This document shows, piece by piece, positions 51,503 through 59,479 of a stretch of DNA of 64,000 bases. Numbering within the stretch: the first letter of the stretch is position 1; the number at the start of each line of letters is the position of its first letter. The notes under the pieces are model-generated. The model made no database searches, was not told the origin of the DNA, and saw nothing but the letters and a program-made list of their open reading frames with translations. The stretch covers positions 7,360,154-7,424,153 of the forward strand of contig NZ_KI632511.1 of assembly GCF_000504285.1 (NCBI RefSeq), given 5' to 3'. The translations under genes were made by a program, and so were the position numbers. Source of the DNA: Actinospica robiniae DSM 44927 (GTDB lineage: Bacteria > Actinomycetota > Actinomycetes > Streptomycetales > Catenulisporaceae).

Positions 51503-52357
51503 ATGAACGCCCTTACCACCCAGGCGCCCACCCGCTTCTTTGAGATCACCCGCCCCGACGGCACCGTCGGCCGAATCTCCTACGACGACCAGGGCGCCGG
51601 CCCGGTCGTGCTCCTCGCCCCCGGGATGGGCACCGTCCGCGCCACCTTCCGCCACGTCGTTCCGGCCCTGCTCGCCGCCGGATACCGCGTCGTCACCACC
51701 GACTACCGCGGCCTCGGCGAATCCGACACGGGCTGGGACGAATACAGCTCCGCCGTGACGGCCGCGGACCTCGCCGCCCTGATCCGCCACCTCGACGTCG
51801 GCCCGGTGCTCCTCTACAGCAACTCCTACACCTCCGCCTCCAGCGTCCACCTGGCCGCCGAGCAGCCCGAGCTGCTGCGCGGCGCGATCCTCGCGGGCCC
51901 GTTCGTGCGCAGCCTGCCCGCGCCCAACCTGATCGCGAAGGTCTTGGCCAATCTGATCACCAAGCCCGCGCTCACCCGCATGATGTGGATGTCCTGGTTC
52001 CCGCACATGTTCCCGAAGCGTCCGGCTGACTACGCCGCCATGCGGGCAGCCGTCGACGCCAACCTGCGCGAGCCCGGCCGCGCCGCCGTCTTCGCGCGGA
52101 TGTGCGCCGGCTCCCACGACGCCGCCGAGGCGCTCCTGCCGCAGGCGAAGGCCGCGGCCATCCCCACGCTCGTCATCATGGGCACCGCGGACGAGGACTT
52201 CCCCGACGCCGAGGCCGAAGCCCGCTTCGTGGCCGACGCGCTCGACGCCCGTCTCGAGCTGCTCGACGGCTACGGCCACCAGCCGCACGAGGAGGCTCCG
52301 GAGCAGATCGCCGCCCTCATCCGCGACTTCGACCCGGCCGGCCCGGCCGGGCGGTGA
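51503..52357 (+). CDS. Alpha/beta hydrolase with unusual nucleophile elbow
   Basis: This 284-residue hydrolase has APGMGTVRATFRHVVPALLA (oxyanion region), TTDYRGLGESD, the acid in MGTADEDFPDAEAEA and the base in DGYGHQPHEE. The expected G-x-S-x-G elbow reads S-N-S-Y-T (S108 in LLYSNSYTSAS), so the glycines are replaced. This occurs in some haloperoxidase/esterase-like branches and may alter activity. GAGGGGA lies seven bases before the ATG. It is followed by a TetR gene 70 bases on, and a TetR-type palindrome covers the promoter, so the two form a self-regulated unit. The substrate is probably related to the inducer. Confidence 0.85.
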   Translation: MNALTTQAPTRFFEITRPDGTVGRISYDDQGAGPVVLLAPGMGTVRATFRHVVPALLAAGYRVVTTDYRGLGESDTGWDEYSSAVTAADLAALIRHLDVGPVLLYSNSYTSASSVHLAAEQPELLRGAILAGPFVRSLPAPNLIAKVLANLITKPALTRMMWMSWFPHMFPKRPADYAAMRAAVDANLREPGRAAVFARMCAGSHDAAEALLPQAKAAAIPTLVIMGTADEDFPDAEAEARFVADALDARLELLDGYGHQPHEEAPEQIAALIRDFDPAGPAGR

Positions 52358-52426
52358 GCCGCCCGCCGCACCGCGTACCCGACCGACGAACCCGAACCCG
52401 CCCCACCCCACGACGAGGAGCCGCAC

Positions 52427-52984
52427 ATGCCCCGGGCCGGACTCACCCCCGCCGCCGTCACCCGCCTCGCCCTCGAGCTGCTCGACGAATCAGGCTCCGA
52501 ATCGCTGACTCTTAAGAATGTCGCCGCCCGGGCCGGAGTAGCCACTCCTTCTTTATACAAGCATGTGCAGAGCATCGATCACCTCAAAGACCTGATGGCG
52601 ATCACCGTGCTCGACGAGGCGGCGGCGGAGATCGGCGCGGCGGTGATGGGCCGTTCCGGCCGAGAGGCGCTCGAGGCTTTTCTGACCGCCTACCGCGGCT
52701 ACGCGCTGCGCCTGCCGCACCGGTGGAGCCTGATCGAGCACCCCGCCTCCGCGGACCCGGCAGTCGAAGCGGCGGCCACCCGCCTGGTCGAGGTGGCATA
52801 CGCCGTCGTACGCGGCTTCGGCCTCGCCGACGACGGGCTCATCGACGCCGTCCGGACCCTGCGTGCCGCCGTGACCGGCTTCATCGCGCTCGAGCAGGGT
52901 GGAGGCTTCCAACTCGGCCGCGACCCCGGTGAAAGCTTTCGCTACCTGGTAAGCATCCTGGCGGCCGGCCTGGCGGCCGGCTGA
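52427..52984 (+). CDS. TetR-family transcriptional regulator
   Basis: This 185-residue protein has the TetR N-terminal helix-turn-helix (LTLKNVAARAGVATPSLYKH, about 28-47) and an all-helical ligand domain with AAVTGFIALEQGGGFQLGRD, which matches the WHG/TetR_C_33-type C-terminus. GAGGAG lies nine bases before the ATG. It is the second gene after the hydrolase and probably represses the shared promoter at 51432-51461. Confidence 0.92.
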   Translation: MPRAGLTPAAVTRLALELLDESGSESLTLKNVAARAGVATPSLYKHVQSIDHLKDLMAITVLDEAAAEIGAAVMGRSGREALEAFLTAYRGYALRLPHRWSLIEHPASADPAVEAAATRLVEVAYAVVRGFGLADDGLIDAVRTLRAAVTGFIALEQGGGFQLGRDPGESFRYLVSILAAGLAAG

Positions 52985-53307
52985 CGGGTCATCGGCTCCA
53001 GAGCCCCGCAACTCCTCTCGGCCCCCGTCATACTCTTGCGTCGCACTGAGTACCCGTGGTATCACTTCTCTGATCATCAGGGCCCTGGAAGGTGATCAAC
53101 GAGGTTCCACGGAACGTGTGACGGCGGCAACGTCGCCCCGCACACGTCAGCTGCCGAAATCCCACGGCGGCGCCATGCAATCAAGACTCTGCGCGCGAAG
53201 AGGCTACCGACCGGGACTTCCCGCGTGGTATCTATGCGTGCGTCATAGAGAATGCTGAGCTGTCGAGTGTCAGGTGTTGCCGCAGGCGACCTGGAGAGGA
53301 GGCCGGG
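52985..53307. other. Spacer before the GPP34 unit
   Basis: No gene is seen. ACGTGTG (near 53115) and CACACGT (near 53142) form a weak inverted repeat that might end the TetR transcript. CATAGAGAAT near 53244 is a possible promoter box for the next unit. Confidence 0.35.
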
Positions 53308-53397
53308 GTGAAGCAGTCGCCCCCGCCGCGTCCGTCGCCATCCGTCGGATCCGCGCGAGTCGTCCGGTCGGAATCGGCGGCGCCGCCATGCTGCTGA
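53308..53397 (+). CDS. 29-residue upstream ORF overlapping the GPP34 gene start
   Basis: GTG at 53308 lies behind a strong ribosome site (GGAGAGGAGG) and opens a 29-codon frame, VKQSPPPRPSPSVGSARVVR and nine more residues. Its TGA (53395-53397) is just past the ATG of the GPP34 gene in another frame. The GPP34 ATG itself has no ribosome site, so this leader may couple its translation. The peptide is proline- and serine-rich with no known function. Confidence 0.45.
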   Translation: MKQSPPPRPSPSVGSARVVRSESAAPPCC

Positions 53398-54458
53398 CCG
53401 TCAACGGCGCACGCAGCAACAGAGAGCTGGCCGAGCTCGTCAAGGCACTGATGGACTGGTGTACCGAGGGAGGCTACGGCGACCTCGACGAAGTCCTGGC
53501 CCAGGCGGCCAGGCGCTTTCACATCACCGTCTCGGACCAGCAGCGCTACCAGGTCTTCGCCGCCGTCGCCAACGCGCTCCCGGCCGGCAGCGGCCACACC
53601 CAGGACCCGATCGCCGACGTCAGCGCCTGGGTCGCCGCCCGCCTGCCGTACGAGCCGCACGCCCTCTACGGGCTGCTGATGACGTCCTGGATGGACCTGT
53701 GCGCGCAGGCCGAGGCCGAGGCCACCCGGGAGAACGAGGCCCGCGAGCGGGGCGAACGCGACCCGATCGCCGAGGCCATCAGGCAGCTGACTCTCACCGG
53801 ACGCTATTACGTCGTCGCCCACAGCGGACGAGGCAAGCCGGTGCTGAGCGAGGCGGTGATCGGGCTCGGGCTCGCGGCCAGCGCCATCGCCGAACTCATC
53901 ATCGCGGGCTGGATCGCGGTGGAGATACGCACCCACCGGTTCATCCCGCCCGACCCGACCGTGGCCGCGATACCCGGCGACGGCGAGACGGCCGGCCCCA
54001 CCAAGCCGAGCCGCGCCGCCGAGAGCGTGCTCGAAGACCTGCGCGCGCGGGCGATCCCGCTGCGCGACCAGCTCACGGTCGTGGCCGCCGGCGTGGAGGA
54101 ACTCGTCCGCACCGAACTGCACGAAGCGGGGATCATCAACCCGGAATCGCGCGGCATGCTGCGCGAACGCGTCTACTACGCGCCGGTGCAACGCGGGCTG
54201 GCCAAGGCGATCCGCGCCCTCGTCGGCGGGGCCCTGTACTCGGACCCGATCGCCTCCGCCGACGCCGTGCTCGCCGAACTCGCCATCGCCACCGGCCTGG
54301 ACGCCAAGCAGTCCGGCGGCTGGGACCGGCTGGGTTCGATGAACCGAGGCGACGCCCTCGCCAAGACGCGCCGCGCCGATACCGCGGCTCAGCTCAAACT
54401 CCTGGTCGACCTGACCGCCGCCGAAGTGGACGCGGTGGTCATCAGCCCAGGCACGTAA
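53388..54458 (+). CDS. GPP34 (GOLPH3/Vps74-like) family protein
   Basis: The product is 356 residues. An N-terminal helical region of about 115 residues (ELVKALMDWCTEGGYGDLDE) precedes a GPP34 domain. That domain is recognised by LTLTGRYYVVAHSGRGKPVL and IGLGLAASAIAELIIAGWIA, then the PLRDQLTVVAAGVEELVRTE helix and a C-terminal helical bundle. Eukaryotic members bind phosphatidylinositol-4-phosphate and hold glycosyltransferases in the Golgi; actinobacterial members are abundant with unknown roles. It is followed by an amino-acid permease 42 bases on. The start is uncertain; a GTG at 53274 in frame is possible. Confidence 0.75.
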   Translation: MLLTVNGARSNRELAELVKALMDWCTEGGYGDLDEVLAQAARRFHITVSDQQRYQVFAAVANALPAGSGHTQDPIADVSAWVAARLPYEPHALYGLLMTSWMDLCAQAEAEATRENEARERGERDPIAEAIRQLTLTGRYYVVAHSGRGKPVLSEAVIGLGLAASAIAELIIAGWIAVEIRTHRFIPPDPTVAAIPGDGETAGPTKPSRAAESVLEDLRARAIPLRDQLTVVAAGVEELVRTELHEAGIINPESRGMLRERVYYAPVQRGLAKAIRALVGGALYSDPIASADAVLAELAIATGLDAKQSGGWDRLGSMNRGDALAKTRRADTAAQLKLLVDLTAAEVDAVVISPGT

Positions 54459-54500
54459 CGCCTCCCCCGTTACCGCGCAGAACCCAAGGAGAGCTCTCCC

Positions 54501-56000
54501 ATGACCCCCACCAGTCCGACCTCGGCCGGCACCGGGCCGACAGGACAGATACCTGTAGCCGCCCGGGCCAAGAAGGTCGGCGTACTCGTAGTCCTCTGCA
54601 CCGCCGTGGCCAGTGTCGGCCCCATGCTCGTAGAGGCCGGCGTACTGCCCAGCGCCTTCGCCACCACCGGCATGACCAACATGACGATCACGTTCCTCAT
54701 CGTCGGCCTGGTTCTGGCGGTGTGGGTCCCCGGCTACGTGGCGATGACCCAGTACACCCCGACCGGCGGCGCGATGTACGCGATCGCCACCGAAGGACTC
54801 GGCCGCCTCGTCGGCGTCCCGGTCGCCTTCATCGCCCTGCTCTCCTACGGGCTCCTGCAGGTCGCGCTCTACGGCATCCTCGGCGTCGAGATGAACGGAT
54901 TCCTCGGCGCCCAGTACAACATCAACCACTCCTGGTGGTTCTGGGCCCTGCTCGTCTGGGTCGTGGTGACCATCCTCGGCCAGCTCAAGCTGCGCTACGT
55001 CGGATACTTCCTCGGCCTGCTGTCCCTGTGCGAGATCGTGCTCAGCCTCGTGCTCTCCCAGCGCGGCCTCGCGCACCCGGCCAAGGGCGGCGCGGCCCAC
55101 GCCTTCATCGCCGGCCACCTGACGCTCGGCAACCTCGGCGCCGCCACGGCGATCTGTGTGCTCGGCTTCATCGGCTTCGAGACCACCGCCGTCTACACCC
55201 GCGAAGTCGAGAACCCGCGCCGCGCGGTCACCCTCGCCACCTACACCTGCCTCGCGCTGTCCGCGGTCATCTACCTGCTCGCGGCCTGGGCCATGCAGGC
55301 CCACTACGGCGACACCGTCGCCGCGACCGCGGGGCAGCAGGGCCCGGACCTCTTCTTCGGCCTGGGCACGAACACTGAGAGCACCATCGGCAACTGGCTG
55401 ATGCTGACCTCGCTGCTGGCCGCGCTGCTCGGCTACCACAGCGGTTGGGTGCGCTACGCCTTCACCGGCGCCCGCGCCCGGATGCTGCCGCTGAGCCTGG
55501 CCGCGACCAACCGCAGCGGAGTGGCCTGGCGCGCCTCGGTCCTGCAGAGCGCCTCCGGCCTCGTGTGCATCGGCGCGACCCAGCTCTTCCACTGGGACCC
55601 GCTGTACCAGACCTTCTACATCGGCGGCACCGCCGGCGGCTTCGGCATCCTGGTGCTGCTGGCCGTCACCGCGATCGCGATCATCGCGTTCTTCCGGCGC
55701 ACCCCGCACCAGGAGCGCGTCACCACCGCGCTCATCCTCCCGGCCGTGGCCGCGGTGGCCCTCGTGGTCGGCGTGGTACTGGTCATCTGGCACTTCCGCA
55801 TCATGATCGGCGTCAGCTCCGGCGACGCGACGTCCTGGCTGTGGCCGGTCATCTACCTGGTCGTCGCCGCCGCCGGTGTCGGCTGGGCGCTGTGGGCGAA
55901 GAAGTACTCGCCGAGCAAGTACAGCGCCCTCTCGTCCTCGCTCGTGCCCGCCCCCGCCCCCGCGCCGGCCGCCGAGGCCGTCGAGGAGGCCAGCCGGTGA
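54501..56000 (+). CDS. APC-family amino acid permease
   Basis: This 499-residue protein has 12 or more transmembrane helices. The first helix is VGVLVVLCTAVASVGPMLVE, where amino-acid permeases usually have a GS/TG-rich unwound stretch. VLGFIGFETTAVYTREVENP in the sixth helix region matches the FEsxa..aeE.knP consensus of the APC superfamily. The C-terminus is Ala/Pro-rich. AAGGAGAG lies about eight bases before the ATG. It is the middle gene between GPP34 and a GNAT enzyme, whose start overlaps its stop. The substrate is probably an amino acid or amine. Confidence 0.88.
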   Translation: MTPTSPTSAGTGPTGQIPVAARAKKVGVLVVLCTAVASVGPMLVEAGVLPSAFATTGMTNMTITFLIVGLVLAVWVPGYVAMTQYTPTGGAMYAIATEGLGRLVGVPVAFIALLSYGLLQVALYGILGVEMNGFLGAQYNINHSWWFWALLVWVVVTILGQLKLRYVGYFLGLLSLCEIVLSLVLSQRGLAHPAKGGAAHAFIAGHLTLGNLGAATAICVLGFIGFETTAVYTREVENPRRAVTLATYTCLALSAVIYLLAAWAMQAHYGDTVAATAGQQGPDLFFGLGTNTESTIGNWLMLTSLLAALLGYHSGWVRYAFTGARARMLPLSLAATNRSGVAWRASVLQSASGLVCIGATQLFHWDPLYQTFYIGGTAGGFGILVLLAVTAIAIIAFFRRTPHQERVTTALILPAVAAVALVVGVVLVIWHFRIMIGVSSGDATSWLWPVIYLVVAAAGVGWALWAKKYSPSKYSALSSSLVPAPAPAPAAEAVEEASR

Positions 56001-56602
56001 GCTCCGACACGCCGATCCTGACGGCCGGACCCGACGAGGCTCCGTTCCTCGCCGGGCTCGTCGCAGCGGCTTTCCATCACCTGGACGCCGCCCGCTGGCA
56101 GATCGGCGACGAGGAACTGCGCCGCGCCGTGTTCCCCGGCTACTTCCAGGCCTACGTCGCGCAGGCGATCGAGCACGGCCTCGTCGAGATCACCGAGGAC
56201 CGGTCGGCGGCGGCGCTGTGGGTGGTCGAGGACGGCGGGGAGCAGCCGGCTCCGCCGGAGCCCGAGCCGCACGTGGCGGCGATGCTCGGCCCCTGGGCCG
56301 AACGCGTCGCCATGTTCGACCGCCTCCTGTACGAGAGCCTGCCCACGCCCGGCCGCCCCTTCGAGCACCTCGCGATCCTCGCCGTGCTCCCCGGACGGCA
56401 GGGCAAGGGCCTCGGCACGGCGCTGCTCGAGCACCGGCTCGCCCACCTCGACCGGGAGGGCATCCCGGCGTACCTCGAGGCCAGCGAGGCCAACACGCGC
56501 CGGATCTACCTGAACTACGGGTTCGTCGACCACGGAGAGCCGATCCGGTTCCCCGACGGCCCGACGATGTACCCGATGTGGCGTGAGCCGGTGGCGCTCT
56601 AG
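55997..56602 (+). CDS. GNAT-family acetyltransferase
   Basis: The product is 201 residues, starting at a GTG that overlaps the permease stop (GTGA) behind GAGGAGG. The acetyl-CoA motif is LAVLPGRQGKGLGTALLEHR (about 131-150), followed by LEASEANTRRIYLNYGFVD, the usual late GNAT strand. Translational coupling to the permease suggests it acetylates the imported compound, or a linked metabolite; this is inference from context only. Confidence 0.88.
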   Translation: MSSDTPILTAGPDEAPFLAGLVAAAFHHLDAARWQIGDEELRRAVFPGYFQAYVAQAIEHGLVEITEDRSAAALWVVEDGGEQPAPPEPEPHVAAMLGPWAERVAMFDRLLYESLPTPGRPFEHLAILAVLPGRQGKGLGTALLEHRLAHLDREGIPAYLEASEANTRRIYLNYGFVDHGEPIRFPDGPTMYPMWREPVAL

Positions 56603-56634
56603 AGCGGACTGCGCTTTGCGCACCACCACACAGC

Positions 56635-56673
56635 ACTTCGCGGCGGCCGGGCTTTGCCCGGCCGCCGCGAAGT
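56635..56673 (+). terminator. Strong terminator after the GPP34-permease-GNAT unit
   Basis: ACTTCGCGGCGGCCGGGC (56635-56652) and its exact complement (56656-56673) form an 18-base-pair stem with loop TTT. Confidence 0.9.
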
Positions 56674-56715
56674 CATTACCGTCGTTCACAGAGTACGAAG
56701 CAGGGGAGCGCGGGC

Positions 56716-57186
56716 TCAGCCCACGCCCGGCCGCGGAAACGCCTCCGCCGCCACCAGCCCGTCCTTGACCGCCTCACGCTGCACGGCGTGCACTGTGCGC
56801 CCATGCACGTCCGCGATCCGCTGCCAGCTGTTCCCGCCGCCGAGCTCTTTCGCCAACTGCTCCCGTTCCTCCGACGACCAGCGCGTGTGCGAGTTCGGAT
56901 ACCGCTTGCGCCGCGACCGCAGCCACTCCGCGAACGTCGGCCGATCCACGAACCACGCCATCGATCGGAAGTAACGCCGATCGAGCTGGAAGACCACCTC
57001 GTCAGCGCACAGGAACACCAACTCGCCCTCGTCCACCGCCACCCGGTCCGCCCGCAGCACCAACTCGCCCTCGGTCAACGCCACGCCGCGCGGGCCGCGG
57101 GTATCCTGCGGCGCGGTCAGCCGCACCCGCACCCAGCCCGCCGTCCTCGGCCGCTCGTCCAGTCCGGTCACCGACACGCTCGACAC
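56716..57186 (-). CDS. Hypothetical protein with C-terminal helix-turn-helix-like segment
   Basis: The product is 156 residues from a GTG behind GGGGAGGA. The N-terminal half is beta-rich (VRVRLTAPQDTRGPRGVALT). The C-terminal 50 residues, TRWSSEEREQLAKELGGGNS then WQRIADVHGRTVHAVQREAV, resemble the small Myb/SANT- or homeodomain-like helix-turn-helix used to scan repeated DNA, with the pattern W-x-E-E-x-L and a second helix I-A-x-x-x-G-R-T. It may bind DNA or an RNA polymerase partner. I do not recognise the family. It is co-directional with the helicase upstream, with two hairpins between. Confidence 0.6.
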   Translation of the reverse strand: MSSVSVTGLDERPRTAGWVRVRLTAPQDTRGPRGVALTEGELVLRADRVAVDEGELVFLCADEVVFQLDRRYFRSMAWFVDRPTFAEWLRSRRKRYPNSHTRWSSEEREQLAKELGGGNSWQRIADVHGRTVHAVQREAVKDGLVAAEAFPRPGVG

Positions 57187-57273
57187 GACAGATCCTCCCC
57201 GGAAAGTCGCCGTCTGCCTACTCTTTGGAGATACCCGCCGCAGGGTACGAACAAACGTTCTGAGCGACGGAAA

Positions 57274-57372
57274 AGGCGGCTTCCGCCTGCGGAAACATGA
57301 AAATCAGAGGTCATATTCCAGGGTATGGAGAAGGGCGGCCGGACGCCTCTGGCGAGACATCCGGCCGCCCTT
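57274..57372. terminator. Two hairpins between the hypothetical protein and the helicase
   Basis: AGGCGG-CTT-CCGCCT lies at 57274-57288. A larger hairpin pairs AAGGGCGGCCGGA (57331-57343) with its complement (57360-57372), followed on the plus strand by TTTT. The larger one probably ends the helicase mRNA, read from the minus strand. Confidence 0.65.
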
Positions 57373-57397
57373 TTGTCACGGCCTATCGGCCGACGGC

Positions 57398-59059
57398 TCA
57401 GGCGCCCCGTCCGGCGAACCGGTCCCGGTGCTCGCGGCCGTCCCGCGAGCTCCCGTTGAAGCCGCCGCGCGAGTCGTCGCGACGGAAGCCGCCGCCGCGC
57501 TCGTCTCGGTCCCGCCGCGGGAAGCCGCCACGGTCGTCACGGTTCCCGAACCCGCCGCGGTCGTCCCGCTCGCGCCGGGCGAAGTTCCCGCGGTCGTCCC
57601 GGCGCGGCCGGTCCCCGTAGCCGCCGCGGTCCTCGCGCCGCCCGCGGAAGTCGCCGCCGCCGCCGTACCCGTCCCGCCGGCCCCGGTCGCCGAAGCCCCG
57701 GTCGTCCCGGCGCCCCCGCTCCCGCACCGGCAGCGTGAAGACCGGCACGTCGCCCGGCTCCGGAACCTCCTGAGCGGCCGTCAGGCCGGCCAGCGCGGCG
57801 GCGGCCTTCTCCCACCTGCCACCCGTGCCGATCGGCGCCACGTCGAGGCTCTCCGCCTCCACGCCGGCGTCCCGCATCAAACGCTCCGCCTGCCGCGCCT
57901 GCTTCGGCAGGATCAGCGACGCGACGATCCCGGCCTGGCCCGCCCGCGCGGTACGGCCCGCACGGTGCAGGTAGTCCTTCGAGTCCCGCGGCGGGTCCAC
58001 GTGCACCACGAGGTCCACGCCGTCCACGTGGATACCGCGCGCCGCCACGTCCGTCGCGATCAGGACCGGCGTACGCCCGTCCTTGAAGTCCTCCAGCGTC
58101 TTGGTCCGCGCCACCTGCGTCATACCGCCGTGCAGCGCAGCCGCCGCCAGCCCGCGCTCGCGGAACTGCTCGGTCACCCGGTCCGCCGCCAGCTGCGTGC
58201 GCACGAAGAAGATCGAACGAGCCTCCGCCGCGGCCCCGCCGGAGTGCCGGCCCGCGATCTGAGCCGCGACGCGCGCCTTGTGCTGCGGGGTCACGAGCAG
58301 CAGGTGGTGGCTCATCGTGGAGACCACGCCGGCCTGCGGGTCCACCTCGTGCAGCACCGGGTCCTTCATGTACTTGGTCACGATCTCGTCGACCGCACCG
58401 TCCAGCGTCGCCGAGAACAGCAGCCGCTGGCCGCCCGCCACCACCTGGTCCATCAGCTCGCAGACATGCGGCAGGAAGCCCATATCGCACATCTGATCCG
58501 CCTCGTCCAGGATCGCGATGTCCACATCGCCGAGCTCGCACTCGCCCCGCTCGATCAGGTCGGAGAGCCGGCCCGGCGTCGCCACCAGAACCTCGACCCC
58601 GTAGCGCAGCCCGTCGATCTGCTTGCGCATCGGCGCACCGCCGAACACCGAGCGGATCCGCAGATGCAGAGCCCTGGCATAAGGCCGCAGCGACTCCTCC
58701 ACCTGCATCGCCAGCTCACGCGTCGGCACCAGCACCAGCGCCAGCGGCTTGTGCGGACGGGCCCGCAGGCCCTCCAGCCGGGACAGCGTCGGCAGACCGA
58801 ACGCCAGCGTCTTACCCGACCCGGTACGCCCGCGGCCCAGCACGTCCTTACCCGCCAGCGCGTCCGGAATCGTCGCGGCCTGAATCGGGAACGCTCTGGT
58901 CACCCCGGCTTCCTTAAGCACCTCGAGCAGCGCGCGCGGCACTTCCAGCTCCGCGAACGGCACGCCCTCGGGCTCCGCCGCCGGCTCGGCCTCGGCCACG
59001 GCGAGCTCAACCGGCTCGGTCATCGACACCTGCGTCGAATCGAATTCACTCTCGGACAT
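57398..59059 (-). CDS. DEAD-box RNA helicase with RGG-rich tail
   Basis: This 553-residue ATP-dependent RNA helicase has all motifs in order: Q-motif region (AFPIQAATIPDAL), motif I GRGRTGSGKT, PTRELA, TPGR, DEAD in ILDEADQMCDMGF, SAT, TDVAARGIHVDGVD and HRAGRTARAG. The last 120 residues are Arg/Gly/Asp-rich with repeated RRDDRGGF-like units, a low-complexity RNA-binding tail that can drive condensate formation. It probably unwinds structured mRNA or rRNA, as in cold-shock DEAD-box proteins. GGAGG lies about ten bases before the ATG at 59059. A spacer of about 420 bases upstream leaves room for a long leader. Confidence 0.93.
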   Translation of the reverse strand: MSESEFDSTQVSMTEPVELAVAEAEPAAEPEGVPFAELEVPRALLEVLKEAGVTRAFPIQAATIPDALAGKDVLGRGRTGSGKTLAFGLPTLSRLEGLRARPHKPLALVLVPTRELAMQVEESLRPYARALHLRIRSVFGGAPMRKQIDGLRYGVEVLVATPGRLSDLIERGECELGDVDIAILDEADQMCDMGFLPHVCELMDQVVAGGQRLLFSATLDGAVDEIVTKYMKDPVLHEVDPQAGVVSTMSHHLLLVTPQHKARVAAQIAGRHSGGAAAEARSIFFVRTQLAADRVTEQFRERGLAAAALHGGMTQVARTKTLEDFKDGRTPVLIATDVAARGIHVDGVDLVVHVDPPRDSKDYLHRAGRTARAGQAGIVASLILPKQARQAERLMRDAGVEAESLDVAPIGTGGRWEKAAAALAGLTAAQEVPEPGDVPVFTLPVRERGRRDDRGFGDRGRRDGYGGGGDFRGRREDRGGYGDRPRRDDRGNFARRERDDRGGFGNRDDRGGFPRRDRDERGGGFRRDDSRGGFNGSSRDGREHRDRFAGRGA

Positions 59060-59479
59060 CACAGCGCGACCTCCAGGTCGTTCCGGCACGTGACAAGGAG
59101 GCAGCGACACGCGGACACACCGCGACCCTGCCGACCACAAGTACGGGCCCTGTATCGGGGCAATGCCGCGCCTGTGTTCGGCACTCGCCGAAAGAATCCC
59201 ACAGAGGAAAACAAACCGACCGTCGGTACCGACCCGTCCAGGGGCCGCCACGACCAGACACCAGGGAGCGCGCGGGCATCACATGGTTACCCGCACATGA
59301 TAGACGTACCGCCGCCCCCATCGTTAACCGAGCAGGTCAGGGCGCCGAACAGCGCTTCGCCGCGACCGGTGGCGGCGGTCCGCTAGGGTTTTCCCGATCA
59401 TCCGCACCACCGGACCACGTTCGCACCGATCGCCCCCGACCGGCCCACCCCGGTCACGGGCCCGCGGAGGCAGACCCAC
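59060..59479. other. Divergent spacer between helicase and fahA
   Basis: No gene is seen. TATCAT on the minus strand (59297-59302) could be the helicase -10, giving a leader of about 235 bases. TAGGGT near 59383 on the plus strand could be the fahA -10. Confidence 0.4.
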
